A stretch of DNA of 64,000 bases from Thermosynechococcus sp. HN-54 (GTDB lineage: Bacteria; Cyanobacteriota; Cyanobacteriia; Thermosynechococcales; Thermosynechococcaceae): the NCBI RefSeq assembly GCF_023650955.1, contig NZ_CP098039.1, positions 1,674,001 to 1,738,000 on the forward strand, given 5' to 3'. The translations under genes and the position numbers were made by a program. Positions 1-7,942 of this stretch are shown here, one piece after another (the first letter of the stretch is position 1; each line of letters begins with the position of its first letter). The notes beneath the pieces are model-generated. The model was not told the origin of the DNA. It saw nothing but the letters and a program-made list of their open reading frames with translations, and ran no database searches.

Positions 1-1
1 T

Positions 2-103
2 ATTGTCGGCATTTTGCGGGACTTGGGTTGGCGGATTGAGCGCAATGCGATGACGAAAACCCGTTTTTACTTTTCGCGACTTCTAGAGGCAGTACGAGCC
101 TAA
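2..103 (+). CDS. C-terminal end of an unidentified protein (partial)
   Basis: An open frame enters from the left edge and stops at TAA (101-103), directly followed by the ATG of tsaE. It encodes the last 33 residues of a protein, ending in a basic and leucine-rich helix-like stretch (SRLLEAVRA). The frame has no stops and the junction TAA-ATG is typical of co-transcribed genes, so it is probably the tail of a real upstream gene in an operon with tsaE. Too little is present to name the family. Confidence 0.5.
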   Translation: MVGILRDLGWRIERNAMTKTRFYFSRLLEAVRA

Positions 104-562
104 ATGACGAACCTCAACCTAAGCTTGGCAGAACTGCAAGCCTTGGGGCGCCAGTGGGGAACATGGCTGCCGCCGGGGACGGTGCTCTTGTTAACGGGAG
201 ATCTAGGGGCAGGGAAAACCACGTTTGTGCAAGCCTTGGGGGAGGGATTGGGTATTGCGGATGTCATTCAAAGCCCCACCTTCACCCTGATTCAGGAATA
301 CCCTGAAGGGCGTGTGCCCCTCTATCACTTTGATCTCTATCGCCTTACCCCCGCTGAGGTGGCGGAACTGGCCCCGGAACGCTATTGGCTTGGGGAAGAA
401 ATTGATCTAGGGATTGTTGCCATTGAGTGGCCCGATCGCTTGCCAACATTGCCCCTAGACTATCTTAGGCTCCAGCTTCAACGGCAGCAGGATCGCACCC
501 ATCTAACCTTAGAGGCTGTAGGGGCAGCGACAGCGCTGTTGCCCAAGTGCTTAAATCTCTAA
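104..562 (+). CDS. tsaE: tRNA threonylcarbamoyladenosine biosynthesis ATPase TsaE
   Basis: TsaE is the ATPase that works with TsaB and TsaD to make the t6A modification at position 37 of ANN-decoding tRNAs in the cytoplasm. The 152-residue protein has the family P-loop (GDLGAGKTT, residues 32-40), the [10 protein letters not shown] segment and the YHFDLYRL segment that define the family, and the normal length. The ATG sits directly after the stop of the upstream partial gene, suggesting coupled translation. Its last 98 bp overlap the 3' end of trmFO on the opposite strand, a tail-to-tail overlap of two tRNA-modification genes. Identification is firm from the motifs. Confidence 0.95.
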   Translation: MTNLNLSLAELQALGRQWGTWLPPGTVLLLTGDLGAGKTTFVQALGEGLGIADVIQSPTFTLIQEYPEGRVPLYHFDLYRLTPAEVAELAPERYWLGEEIDLGIVAIEWPDRLPTLPLDYLRLQLQRQQDRTHLTLEAVGAATALLPKCLNL

Positions 563-1838
563 GGGCGCGATCGCGATAGGCGGCATAGCGCAAGGCCTTT
601 TGGCGAACTTTTTGTTCTAAGGGTGGCAAAATGCCAAAGTTAGGCGGCATTGGCTGAAAGGTTTTGCTGTCAGCGGTACTGATGTAGTGGAACAGCGCAC
701 CAGCCATGGTTGTCGGTGGCAAGACAAGAGGCGCCAGACCCCGTGCCAAGCGAGCCGCATTTGTTCCTGCTAGCCAGCCCCCCGCTGCCGCCGCCGTATA
801 ACCTTCAGTGCCCGTAATTTGACCTGCCGCCAAGAGGGTGGGGCGATCGCGAAACTGGAGACTCGGGGTCAGCAACTTCGGCGCATTTAGGAAGGTATTG
901 CGGTGCATCACCCCCATGCGCACAAATTCCGCCTGCTCCAAACCCGGAATCATCCGAAAGACCCGCTGCTGCTCGCCCCAGCGCAGATTGGTTTGAAAAC
1001 CGACCAAGTTCCACAGCTGACCGTGGTGATCCTCTTGGCGCAGTTGTGCCACCGCATAGGGACGCTCTCCCGTATGGGGATCTCGCAAGCCCACAGGCTT
1101 CAAAGGCCCAAACCGCAGCGTATCCACCCCTCGCCGCGCCAACTCCTCTACGGGTAAGCAAGCCTCAAAAAATTGAGCATTCTCGCGCTCAAAGTCCTTC
1201 AAGGGTGCCTGCTCGGCTTCACAGAGCGCCTGCCAAAAGCGCTGATATTCTTCAGCAGTGAAGGGACAGTTGAGATAGGCCGCTTCCCCTCGGTCGTAGC
1301 GGGAGGCCAAAAAGGCCACCTCACGGTTAATGGACTCCCCAATCACAATTGGGCTGGCGGCATCAAAAAAGCTGAGGTAGTCCAGTCCGGTAAAGCGTTG
1401 GAGATCCGCACTCAGAGCCTCACTGGTGAGTGGCCCCGTGGCCAACACTACAATCCCGCTTTCTGGGAGGCGGGGTAGTTCTTCGCGCCGCAATGTCACA
1501 AGGGGATGGCTTTCGAGGGTTGCAGTCAACTCACGGCTAAATTGGGCGCGATCCACCGCTAGAGCACCCCCGGCGGGCACTTGATGGCGATCGGCAGTGG
1601 CAATAATCAACGACCCGAGGGCACGTAGTTCATAGTGTAATAACCCCGTGGCGCGATCGCTGGCCTTGGCACCAAAGGAATTACTGCACACCAACTCTGC
1701 CAACTCCGCCGTATGGTGAGCTGGACTGGCCACTTGGGGGCGCATTTCATACAGCACCACCGGCAGACCCGCACGGGCAATTTGCCAAGCCGCTTCGGTA
1801 CCGGCTAAACCACCGCCAATGACCGTAATCGGTTCCAT
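465..1838 (-). CDS. trmFO: Methylenetetrahydrofolate-tRNA-(uracil-5-)-methyltransferase TrmFO
   Basis: TrmFO is the folate- and FAD-dependent enzyme that makes m5U54 in the T-loop of tRNA. The 457-residue protein starts with the dinucleotide-binding motif [12 protein letters not shown] and carries the VCSNSFGA segment with the family cysteine, plus the C-terminal segment [14 protein letters not shown] that closes the FAD site. The ATG at 1838 has an AGGA just upstream that overlaps the stop of the antiporter gene (stop at 1841-1843), so the two are probably co-transcribed. The C-terminal end runs 98 bp into the 3' end of tsaE on the other strand. Confidence 0.95.
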   Translation of the reverse strand: MEPITVIGGGLAGTEAAWQIARAGLPVVLYEMRPQVASPAHHTAELAELVCSNSFGAKASDRATGLLHYELRALGSLIIATADRHQVPAGGALAVDRAQFSRELTATLESHPLVTLRREELPRLPESGIVVLATGPLTSEALSADLQRFTGLDYLSFFDAASPIVIGESINREVAFLASRYDRGEAAYLNCPFTAEEYQRFWQALCEAEQAPLKDFERENAQFFEACLPVEELARRGVDTLRFGPLKPVGLRDPHTGERPYAVAQLRQEDHHGQLWNLVGFQTNLRWGEQQRVFRMIPGLEQAEFVRMGVMHRNTFLNAPKLLTPSLQFRDRPTLLAAGQITGTEGYTAAAAGGWLAGTNAARLARGLAPLVLPPTTMAGALFHYISTADSKTFQPMPPNFGILPPLEQKVRQKALRYAAYRDRALRDLSTWATALSLPLQPLRLDGCDPAAVEAGA

Positions 1839-1840
1839 TC

Positions 1841-3244
1841 CTATCCTTCTGGGGGAGACTCCACTGCAACGTCTGAGGTGGGTAACGCCTCTGCGGCCTC
1901 TGCTTCTGGCTTAAAGACCAAACGCAGCAGGGGTGGTGCAACGAACGTGGTCACAATCACCATCACGATAATGCCGGCATCTAGGGCCTTCGAGAGCACA
2001 CCACTGGCCGACCCGACAGCCGCAAAAATCAACCCTACTTCACCGCGAGGCACCATACCAATACCAATGGCCCAACGGTTAATTCCCGGCTGACCAAAGA
2101 CGGTTGCCCCTGTTACCACCTTACCAACAATGGCCACAACTACAAGGAACGAAGCAATAATCAGACCCGCACGATTGGCCGGTTCTAAGGGATTGAGGAC
2201 ACTAATATCAGTGCGTGCGCCGACACAGACAAAGAACACCGGCACCAGCATATCGGCAATGGGTAAAATCTGCTCCTCCAGCTCCCGCCGCTTCTCTGTT
2301 TCTCCCAAGACCAAGCCAGCAGTAAAAGCACCGAGAATCGCTTCCAGTTGCAGGATCACAGCCACATAACCAAGGACAAAAGCAAAGATTAGGGAGGGAA
2401 TCAGCAAGTTACCGCGGGTCGTCAGGCGATCGACCATCCCCAAAAAGAAGGGACTCAGTAGCCGCCCCACGACGACAGACCCCACCAAAAAGACTACAGA
2501 GCTAATGATCAAATAGATCACATTGCTGATCTCGACCGTGCCCGTTTTGGCTAGACTGGCCACCACTGCCAGCACAATAATGCCGAGAATGTCATCGAGA
2601 ACTGCTGCCCCAATGATGATTTGACCTTCTGGGGAAGTGAGGCGTTGAATTTCCGCAAGGACTTTGGCCGTGATCCCAATACTGGTTGCCGTCAGAGCTG
2701 CCCCCGCAAAGATAGCGGGTACCAAGTCCACATGAAAGAGCGTTACGAGGCCGAAAGTTCCCGCAACAAAGGGAGCCACCACCCCCACCACGGCGACGAC
2801 AGCCGCTTGGGGACCCACCTTGAGCAAGCCCTCTAAATCCGATTCCAATCCAATCTCAAAGAGCAGGATCATGACGCCAATTTCCGAGAGTACCGAAATG
2901 ACTTCGCTGGCAGTATTGGCAACCACGGAAGCCACGCTGCCATCCATACCTGCCGTCTGTTGAATAAAGGTGGTCAGGACAGAGGGTTCCGTTGGCCCCC
3001 CTTCGGAAAAAACCAACAGGTGCAAGACGGAAATACCAACAACCACACCTCCTACCAGTTCGCCCAGTACCGGTGGAAAGTTAATGCGGGCACAAATTTC
3101 ACCGCCGACTTTGCTGGCAAAGTAGATCACCACTAGACTTAGCAGAACAGCCGCCAAGATCAATGGACCTGCTTCCGCCAAGTTCACTGATTCTGCTGCA
3201 ACATCAGCAAGAACAGGTTGAAAAAGTGACGTTATCAAGGGCAT
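1841..3244 (-). CDS. Na+/H+ antiporter, CPA2 family (NhaS3-like)
   Basis: A 467-residue integral membrane protein with about 12 hydrophobic segments spread over residues 20-440. It fits the CPA2 monovalent cation:proton antiporter family (KefB/NapA-type): the conserved [14 protein letters not shown] segment after the first helices, and [15 protein letters not shown] with the paired acidic residues of the ion site near the middle. Length and composition resemble the cyanobacterial NhaS3 antiporter, which is thylakoid-associated and essential in Synechocystis, but that assignment is by recollection. ATG at 3244. Only 2 bp separate its stop from trmFO, so the two form a likely transcription unit although their functions seem unrelated. 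Confidence 0.85.
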   Translation of the reverse strand: MPLITSLFQPVLADVAAESVNLAEAGPLILAAVLLSLVVIYFASKVGGEICARINFPPVLGELVGGVVVGISVLHLLVFSEGGPTEPSVLTTFIQQTAGMDGSVASVVANTASEVISVLSEIGVMILLFEIGLESDLEGLLKVGPQAAVVAVVGVVAPFVAGTFGLVTLFHVDLVPAIFAGAALTATSIGITAKVLAEIQRLTSPEGQIIIGAAVLDDILGIIVLAVVASLAKTGTVEISNVIYLIISSVVFLVGSVVVGRLLSPFFLGMVDRLTTRGNLLIPSLIFAFVLGYVAVILQLEAILGAFTAGLVLGETEKRRELEEQILPIADMLVPVFFVCVGARTDISVLNPLEPANRAGLIIASFLVVVAIVGKVVTGATVFGQPGINRWAIGIGMVPRGEVGLIFAAVGSASGVLSKALDAGIIVMVIVTTFVAPPLLRLVFKPEAEAAEALPTSDVAVESPPEG

Positions 3245-3408
3245 AGCAGCAAATGTTAAAAACTCTTTAACTCAGTTAAGCACGCCTTCCCCTTCTGCTC
3301 AACCTTGAATTGACACTGAACGGAACTGGGCTCTTTGTTGTCTAACTGCAATCGGATTTCAACATGGTTACCATAGTCTTTTATACGGGCGATCGCCCTA
3401 GCCTTTAG

Positions 3409-3630
3409 GAAGGCGTATTCTATTTGTCGAAGACAACTCGTGGCACAGTTCGCAGTGTCGTTGGCAATGTGTTTATTCTCGATGATGGTACTGGCCAAGT
3501 GATTGTGGATGCGGAGCCACGTCGGTTTCACCAAATCAATTTTTGTTTTCAGTCATTGCTAGCCAAAAGCCGCCTAGAATCCAGGCCAGTTCTATTACTG
3601 ATTCTTGGGCTAAGCCATGAGTTTTTCTAA
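3409..3630 (+). pseudogene. Remnant of an OB-fold nucleic-acid-binding-like protein
   Basis: Between the antiporter and ndhM the plus strand encodes a stretch (around 3430-3535) that reads like a small bacterial OB-fold protein: GTVRSVVGNVFILDDGTGQ followed by VIVDAEPRRFHQI. An in-frame TAG at 3406-3408 precedes it, no good ATG or ribosome site is present, and after FHQINF the frame loses family-like character before stopping at 3630. I read it as a decayed gene fragment rather than a functional gene. A 92-residue frame on the opposite strand (3256-3534) overlaps it and looks like its shadow. The rest of 3245-3408 holds nothing I recognise. Confidence 0.4.
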
Positions 3631-3653
3631 ACTTTCCGTGAAAGGATTCTTGG

Positions 3654-3659
3654 TATAGT
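3654..3659 (+). promoter_or_regulatory. Possible -10 element of ndhM
   Basis: TATAGT lies 44 bp upstream of the ndhM ATG in the only intergenic space in front of this gene. A convincing -35 element at normal spacing is not visible, so the assignment is tentative. Confidence 0.25.
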
Positions 3660-3702
3660 AGAAGCGTTTACGAACTACTGTTCACTCGTCATTGGGTCAG
3701 CC

Positions 3703-4038
3703 ATGCTACTGAAGTCCACGACACGCCACGTTCACATCTATGCCGCTCATGTGGTTGATGGTGAAGTTCATCCTGATACAGAAACGCTGACGCTAAATGT
3801 GGATCCCGATAACGAGTTGGAGTGGAATGAGGCTGCCCTAGCGAAGGTGGAAGCCAAATTTCAGGAGCTGGTGGCGAATGCCGCAGGGGAAGACTTGACG
3901 GAATACAATTTGCGGCGGATTGGCTCGGACTTGGAGCACTTTATTCGCTCGTTACTGATGCAAGGGGAAATTGGTTACAACCTCAATAGCCGTGTGCGCA
4001 ACTACAGTCTGGGGATTCCCCGTGTGAATCACTCCTAG
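3703..4038 (+). CDS. ndhM: NAD(P)H-quinone oxidoreductase subunit M (NDH-1)
   Basis: NdhM is a peripheral, oxygenic-photosynthesis-specific subunit of the cyanobacterial NDH-1 complex, which carries out cyclic electron flow and respiration at the thylakoid. The 111-residue sequence has the hallmark start (MLLKSTTRHVHIYAAHV) and the C-terminal segment LLMQGEIGYNLNSRVRNYS, and is the full family length. It has no membrane helix, as expected for a subunit on the cytoplasmic side. The gene stands alone; downstream it is followed by a short inverted-repeat element (4099-4196) and the convergent hli gene. Confidence 0.95.
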   Translation: MLLKSTTRHVHIYAAHVVDGEVHPDTETLTLNVDPDNELEWNEAALAKVEAKFQELVANAAGEDLTEYNLRRIGSDLEHFIRSLLMQGEIGYNLNSRVRNYSLGIPRVNHS

Positions 4039-4098
4039 ATTTATTCATCCTCAATCGCGAATCATTCAACAGGTACTTTGATAGCGGCATTTCTCGCT

Positions 4099-4196
4099 AC
4101 AGCCCTTAAATATTGGGATGTATAAAGGGACTGCTGTCCTCTCCCCTAGGGGCTCCCGTAGTTTCGTGTGTGTGGTCTCTTTAGGACAAGGGCTGT
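4099..4196. repeat. MITE-like element, copy A (98 bp)
   Basis: The element begins with ACAGCCCTT (4099-4107) and ends with the exact inverse AAGGGCTGT (4188-4196). It lies between the 3' ends of ndhM and the hli gene and contains no reading frame. The left arm (ACAGCCCTTAAATATTGGGA) resembles the left arms of copies at 46275, about 49807 and 53515, and it has an internal short hairpin (GGGAC...GTCC) about 28 bp in, as copy B does. I read it as a small non-autonomous mobile element or a structured dispersed repeat. No clear target-site duplication is visible. Confidence 0.55.
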
Positions 4197-4216
4197 GTTT
4201 GGCCGTCAATTGGCCC

Positions 4217-4241
4217 AAAAAAAGAGGCCATTACTGACCTC
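4217..4241 (-). terminator. Rho-independent terminator of the hli gene
   Basis: Read on the minus strand: GAGGTC, loop AGTAAT, GGCCTC, then seven T. The 6-bp stem includes one G-T pair. It lies 43 bp beyond the hli stop codon and suits a monocistronic hli transcript. Confidence 0.65.
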
Positions 4242-4284
4242 AAAATGACACTTTGACCGCTGAAAATTGGGAGAGAGTTAAGGT

Positions 4285-4455
4285 CTAGAGAAGACCCCAG
4301 AAGTGAAGCACGCCTTGTTTGGTGATCAGTTCTGTAAGTAGCGCTGCCACAAAGCCAATCATGGCGAGGCGACCGTTCCAAATTTCAGCTTGGGGGGTGA
4401 ATCCAAACACCCATGCGTTGCGATCTTCAGCTTTGATGGTTTTGGTATCTTCCAT
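4285..4455 (-). CDS. hli: High-light-inducible protein (Hlip, one-helix CAB-like)
   Basis: A 56-residue protein translated from ATG at 4455. It has the Hlip signature: a short polar N-terminus, then FGFTPQAEIWNGRLAMIGF with the conserved ExxNxRxAM chlorophyll-binding motif inside a single transmembrane helix (about residues 24-45), ending in HFWGLL. Hlips sit in the thylakoid membrane, bind chlorophyll and carotenoid, and protect photosystem II assembly and chlorophyll recycling under high light. The gene is preceded by a GGAG-type ribosome site (AGGAG 9 bases upstream) and followed by its own terminator. NblS, encoded at 15719-17677, belongs to the sensor family that controls hli genes. Confidence 0.92.
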   Translation of the reverse strand: MEDTKTIKAEDRNAWVFGFTPQAEIWNGRLAMIGFVAALLTELITKQGVLHFWGLL

Positions 4456-4476
4456 GGTTTTGACTCCTGATCGAAC

Positions 4477-4495
4477 CCTGTACCCTCACTGTAAC
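4477..4495 (-). promoter_or_regulatory. Candidate HLR1 (RpaB-type) site upstream of hli
   Basis: On the minus strand the sequence GTTACAGT-gag-GGTACAGG resembles the high-light-regulatory HLR1 motif, two imperfect copies of (G/T)TTACA(T/A)(T/A) normally spaced by two bases. Here the spacer is three and the second copy matches less well. It ends 21 bp upstream of the hli start. HLR1 sites are known in front of hli genes in other cyanobacteria; this one is an inference from resemblance. Confidence 0.3.
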
Positions 4496-4577
4496 AATTC
4501 TTTACCAATCGCGCAACATCTCTTAATATATTTTTCTCTATTGCTGCCCTAGAGGGCGATCGCGGTATCCCCAATTC

Positions 4578-6128
4578 CTAATCAATCACGGTGGCCATCT
4601 TCACGTTCTCTAACTTGGCAAGGATTTGCGGCTTGTAATTTTCAAACTCCGTCTTGAGGAGATTGCGGCTTACAGCTGGTGGTGCAGAACTGGGCAGGCT
4701 TTTACTCGTCTGGAGCCAATCCCGCAGGAGTTGTCGCTGGAAGGTGGCGATGGTAAACATGCGTACATTAATGCAGTGTTGCGGATCCTCAAGGGAGAAA
4801 AAGAGCAGGGGATAGTAGCCTGTCTCCGCTAATAAAACACACAGTTCCTGATTGCGGGGGAGTTTCATATCAAGGTAACAGGGCAACCAGCGGGGACCTT
4901 GCTTGGGGTCGTAAATGGCAGTAATCCAGAGGATCATCGGATGGGGACTGGTGGTAAAGAGAAACTGGTTGTAGCGAATATTCAGCATCCGCCGATCAAT
5001 TTCTGCCCGAGGTAGCATCACCCAGAGCGAGGCCGCTGATTCCCGCTGCGCATACAAGGGCATGGGAAAGACAATTTCGGCGACCGGTTTATCCGCAGGC
5101 CAAACACTTTGCCAGCAGACTTCTTCAACGGTGGCAAGGGCAACTGGCGGTTGAGACTGGCGTTCTGGGGGCTGCGAGATTTTTGCTGCGGCGGCGTCTA
5201 GCCCCGGCTGGGTCACTCGACCACCGCCAAACTGTTCCTCAAGGGCTGTTAGGACTTTGATAATTTCACCGACGTTTTGGGGGCGATCGGCAGGTGATTT
5301 GGCCATACAGGCCATGATTAATTCCTCAAGCACAGGAGGCAGATGCAACCCCGGATTCGCGACATTGAAGGGGATTGGCTTTTGAAAGTGGTGTGCCTTA
5401 AACCAACTACCAATGGAGTGGGTTTCTGCCTGAATGGGCATCTTACCTGTGAGTAGCTCATACATGGTGATGCCAAGACTGTAGATGTCAGAGCGGTGAT
5501 CCAATTCCCGCCCCTCAATTTGCTCTGGGGAACAGTAGGCCAAGGTCCCCATGAAGGAAGAGGTTTGCCCTTTCTCAGAGACATCTCCCAAAAATTTGGC
5601 AATGCCAAAATCCAACACCTTAGCCAGTTCCCCCATCGTGCCATTTTGAATCACAAGGACATTGCTGGGTTTGATGTCACGGTGAATAATCGGGCATTTT
5701 TGGCCTTCGATAATAATTCCCTCATGGGCCACCTGAAGACCAAGGCACATATGGCGTGCAATTCGCAGAAATCGGCTTAAAGGCAGGGGTTCTTCTAGGA
5801 GCAAATCACTGAGGTTTTCGCCTTCCAAAAATTCCATGACGTAGAAGGGAATTTCCTCGTTGTTCATGCCGTAGTCGAGCACCCGCACCACATGCATACT
5901 CTTCTGGCCAAGGAGGGCGCCTGCCCGCGCTTCCTGAGCAAAGCGGGTTTTCATGCGATCATTGAGGAGTGTTTGCGAGAGGAATTTAACGGCAACGGGA
6001 ACACCACCAAGGAGAATGTCCTCTGCGCGATAGACCCGCCCCATTGAGCCTTTGCCAATCAGCTCCGTCAGTCGATACCGATTCATAAGAACTTGGCCAA
6101 TATTGGTGTCGCAGTGCGGTTCTGACAT
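4578..6128 (-). CDS. Serine/threonine protein kinase (PknB/SpkA-type) with unknown C-terminal domain
   Basis: A 516-residue eukaryotic-type Ser/Thr kinase. Residues about 18-290 form the kinase domain: glycine loop GKGSMG (25-30), the ATP-anchoring lysine in VAVKFL (K48), catalytic HRDIKPSN (149-156) and DFG (173-175), followed by GTLAYCSPEQ with the APE-like segment. Both key aspartates are present, so it should be active. Residues about 330-516 match no family I know; they are not membrane-spanning and could be a sensor or substrate domain. No transmembrane helix is obvious, suggesting a soluble cytoplasmic kinase. ATG at 6128; the gene is flanked by intergenic DNA and is probably monocistronic. 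Confidence 0.88.
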   Translation of the reverse strand: MSEPHCDTNIGQVLMNRYRLTELIGKGSMGRVYRAEDILLGGVPVAVKFLSQTLLNDRMKTRFAQEARAGALLGQKSMHVVRVLDYGMNNEEIPFYVMEFLEGENLSDLLLEEPLPLSRFLRIARHMCLGLQVAHEGIIIEGQKCPIIHRDIKPSNVLVIQNGTMGELAKVLDFGIAKFLGDVSEKGQTSSFMGTLAYCSPEQIEGRELDHRSDIYSLGITMYELLTGKMPIQAETHSIGSWFKAHHFQKPIPFNVANPGLHLPPVLEELIMACMAKSPADRPQNVGEIIKVLTALEEQFGGGRVTQPGLDAAAAKISQPPERQSQPPVALATVEEVCWQSVWPADKPVAEIVFPMPLYAQRESAASLWVMLPRAEIDRRMLNIRYNQFLFTTSPHPMILWITAIYDPKQGPRWLPCYLDMKLPRNQELCVLLAETGYYPLLFFSLEDPQHCINVRMFTIATFQRQLLRDWLQTSKSLPSSAPPAVSRNLLKTEFENYKPQILAKLENVKMATVID

Positions 6129-6400
6129 AAGCTGCCTCAGGGGGAAATCGGCTAACGAGATCGCAAACAGGCAAAGATTGCGTACCTAGGTCGTTAATGG
6201 GTGTCGATCTTACACCTCATATTATCTCTGGAGTCTTAAGGTTCTGTTTGATCCATTCGGGCGATCGCCAATATTGTCAGGGGAGACTTCATCAAAAGTT
6301 GCTTAACATTGGTTTGTTAACATTTGTAGCCCTCTAAGCATTGGAAACCCCTAGCCAAGACATCAGAGAAGAACTGGTAATCTGAATTTCCGTGTTGAGA

Positions 6401-6853
6401 TCAGGCAGGGGAATTAAAGACAACGCCACCGCTACAGGAAATTTCCCCCACCGATTGCCAGTGGTTCGCAGGATAGATATGTACCTGATCGACTGCGCCC
6501 CGTCGCCAACTGCGCCACATCTCACTGGCAGCGCAGTCATAGAGCTGATACCCTTCAGGAATGGCTGCATGGGTAAAGGACATTAGTTGCGCTTTACTCT
6601 GGGCAAGGTCAGGAAAAAAGGAGGCATGGATCAATGCTTGTCGCAGGGACTCCCAAGCATCGCAATAGCGCTTAACCATTACCAGCGGCTGTCCATTTTC
6701 CCTTTTACTGGTGGCAATGACGCCACCTTTGTTCTCGACCAGCTGCAATGTCCCCAACACTGACTCAATGCGATAGCTGGGATTCGAGGCGAGGCTCTCA
6801 GCGCCATTGACCACATCGGCAACAAAAACAGCAAACAACTCGCTGTCATCCAT
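6401..6853 (-). CDS. Conserved-looking hypothetical protein, 150 residues
   Basis: I do not recognise this protein. It starts at ATG 6853 with a good ribosome site (AGGAG 8 bases upstream), has no signal peptide or membrane helix, and has balanced codon use like its neighbours, so it is probably real. The middle contains an aromatic-rich segment (RYCDAWESLRQALIHASFF) and the C-terminal third has tryptophans and two cysteines. It stands between the kinase gene and psbO, divergently from psbO. No function is proposed. The 272 bp between it and the kinase start hold no gene I can support. Confidence 0.55.
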   Translation of the reverse strand: MDDSELFAVFVADVVNGAESLASNPSYRIESVLGTLQLVENKGGVIATSKRENGQPLVMVKRYCDAWESLRQALIHASFFPDLAQSKAQLMSFTHAAIPEGYQLYDCAASEMWRSWRRGAVDQVHIYPANHWQSVGEISCSGGVVFNSPA

Positions 6854-6998
6854 GAAGGCACTCCTGATTCCGTTTTTCTCTTAGTTTAACCAGTTCACTT
6901 TGTCACTCCGCTAGAAGAGAGCCAGCCAAGCATTTTTTGCTTTTTCAGGATTAAAATATCTGCGAAAATTTCCTTTCTGAGGCGATCGCAAACCTCCG

Positions 6999-7004
6999 TA
7001 TAAT
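6999..7004 (+). promoter_or_regulatory. Probable -10 element of psbO
   Basis: A perfect TATAAT lies 106 bp upstream of the psbO ATG, just after a HIP1 octamer. The -35 region is weak (nothing close to TTGACA at 16-18 bp). If used, it gives psbO a leader of about 100 nucleotides. Confidence 0.45.
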
Positions 7005-7109
7005 CATGGATTGATAAGGTAGTTGCATGGCTGCCTTCACTGGACTCTTATGCAGGGGTATCTCCCACACTCTGACTGCTTTGAGATGCTTTGACTTCTG
7101 AGGTTAACC

Positions 7110-7928
7110 ATGAAATATCGCATTTTAATGGCGACTCTGCTGGCGGTATGTTTAGGGATTTTTTCCTTGAGTGCACCCGCCTTTGCCGCAAAACAGACTT
7201 TAACCTATGACGATATTGTCGGTACTGGTCTGGCCAACAAGTGCCCTACGCTTGATGATACGGCACGGGGTGCTTACCCCATTGATAGCTCCCAAACCTA
7301 TCGCATTGCCCAACTGTGCTTGCAGCCGACGACATTTTTGGTCAAGGAAGAGCCTAAGAACAAACGCCAAGAGGCCGAATTTGTTCCCACAAAACTGGTG
7401 ACCCGCGAAACCACAAGCTTGGATCAAATTCAAGGGGAACTCAAGGTCAACAGCGATGGCAGCCTCACGTTCATAGAGGAGGATGGGATTGATTTCCAGC
7501 CAGTGACCGTGCAAATGCCCGGTGGCGAGCGCATCCCACTGCTGTTTACGGTGAAAAACTTGGTGGCGAGCACTCAGCCCAACATTAGCAGCATCACCAC
7601 TTCAACGGATTTCAAAGGGGAATTCACCGTCCCTTCCTACCGCACTGCTAACTTTCTTGATCCCAAAGGACGGGGCTTGGCCTCTGGTTATGACTCAGCG
7701 ATCGCCATTCCCCAGGGCAAAGAAGAAGAACTGGCTCGCGCCAACGTCAAACGCTTCTCGCTTACCAAGGGTGAAATTTCTCTGAATGTGGCGAAAGTGG
7801 ATGGCCGCACGGGTGAAATTGCTGGCACCTTTGAAAGTGAGCAACTCTCCGATGATGATATGGGTGCCCACGAACCCCACGAAGTGAAAATTCAAGGGCT
7901 ATTTTACGCCCGTATCGAACCAGCCTAG
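7110..7928 (+). CDS. psbO: Photosystem II manganese-stabilising protein PsbO
   Basis: PsbO is the 33-kDa extrinsic protein on the lumenal face of photosystem II that stabilises the Mn4CaO5 cluster. The 272-residue precursor has a 26-residue signal peptide ending APAFA, then the mature start AKQTLTYDDIVGTGLANKCP. Cysteines at 45 and 70 correspond to the Cys19-Cys44 disulfide of the mature protein. The rest (GRGLASGYDSA, the C-terminal KIQGLFYARIEPA) is typical. Only 14 bp separate its stop from the following ABC ATPase gene, with no terminator in between, so some readthrough is likely. Confidence 0.98.
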   Translation: MKYRILMATLLAVCLGIFSLSAPAFAAKQTLTYDDIVGTGLANKCPTLDDTARGAYPIDSSQTYRIAQLCLQPTTFLVKEEPKNKRQEAEFVPTKLVTRETTSLDQIQGELKVNSDGSLTFIEEDGIDFQPVTVQMPGGERIPLLFTVKNLVASTQPNISSITTSTDFKGEFTVPSYRTANFLDPKGRGLASGYDSAIAIPQGKEEELARANVKRFSLTKGEISLNVAKVDGRTGEIAGTFESEQLSDDDMGAHEPHEVKIQGLFYARIEPA

Positions 7929-7942
7929 GTCTCGATAAACCC

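Noticed and set aside
3256-3534. 92-codon minus-strand frame between the antiporter and ndhM
   Set aside because: Its first third is antisense to the OB-fold-like sequence, and the rest matches nothing.
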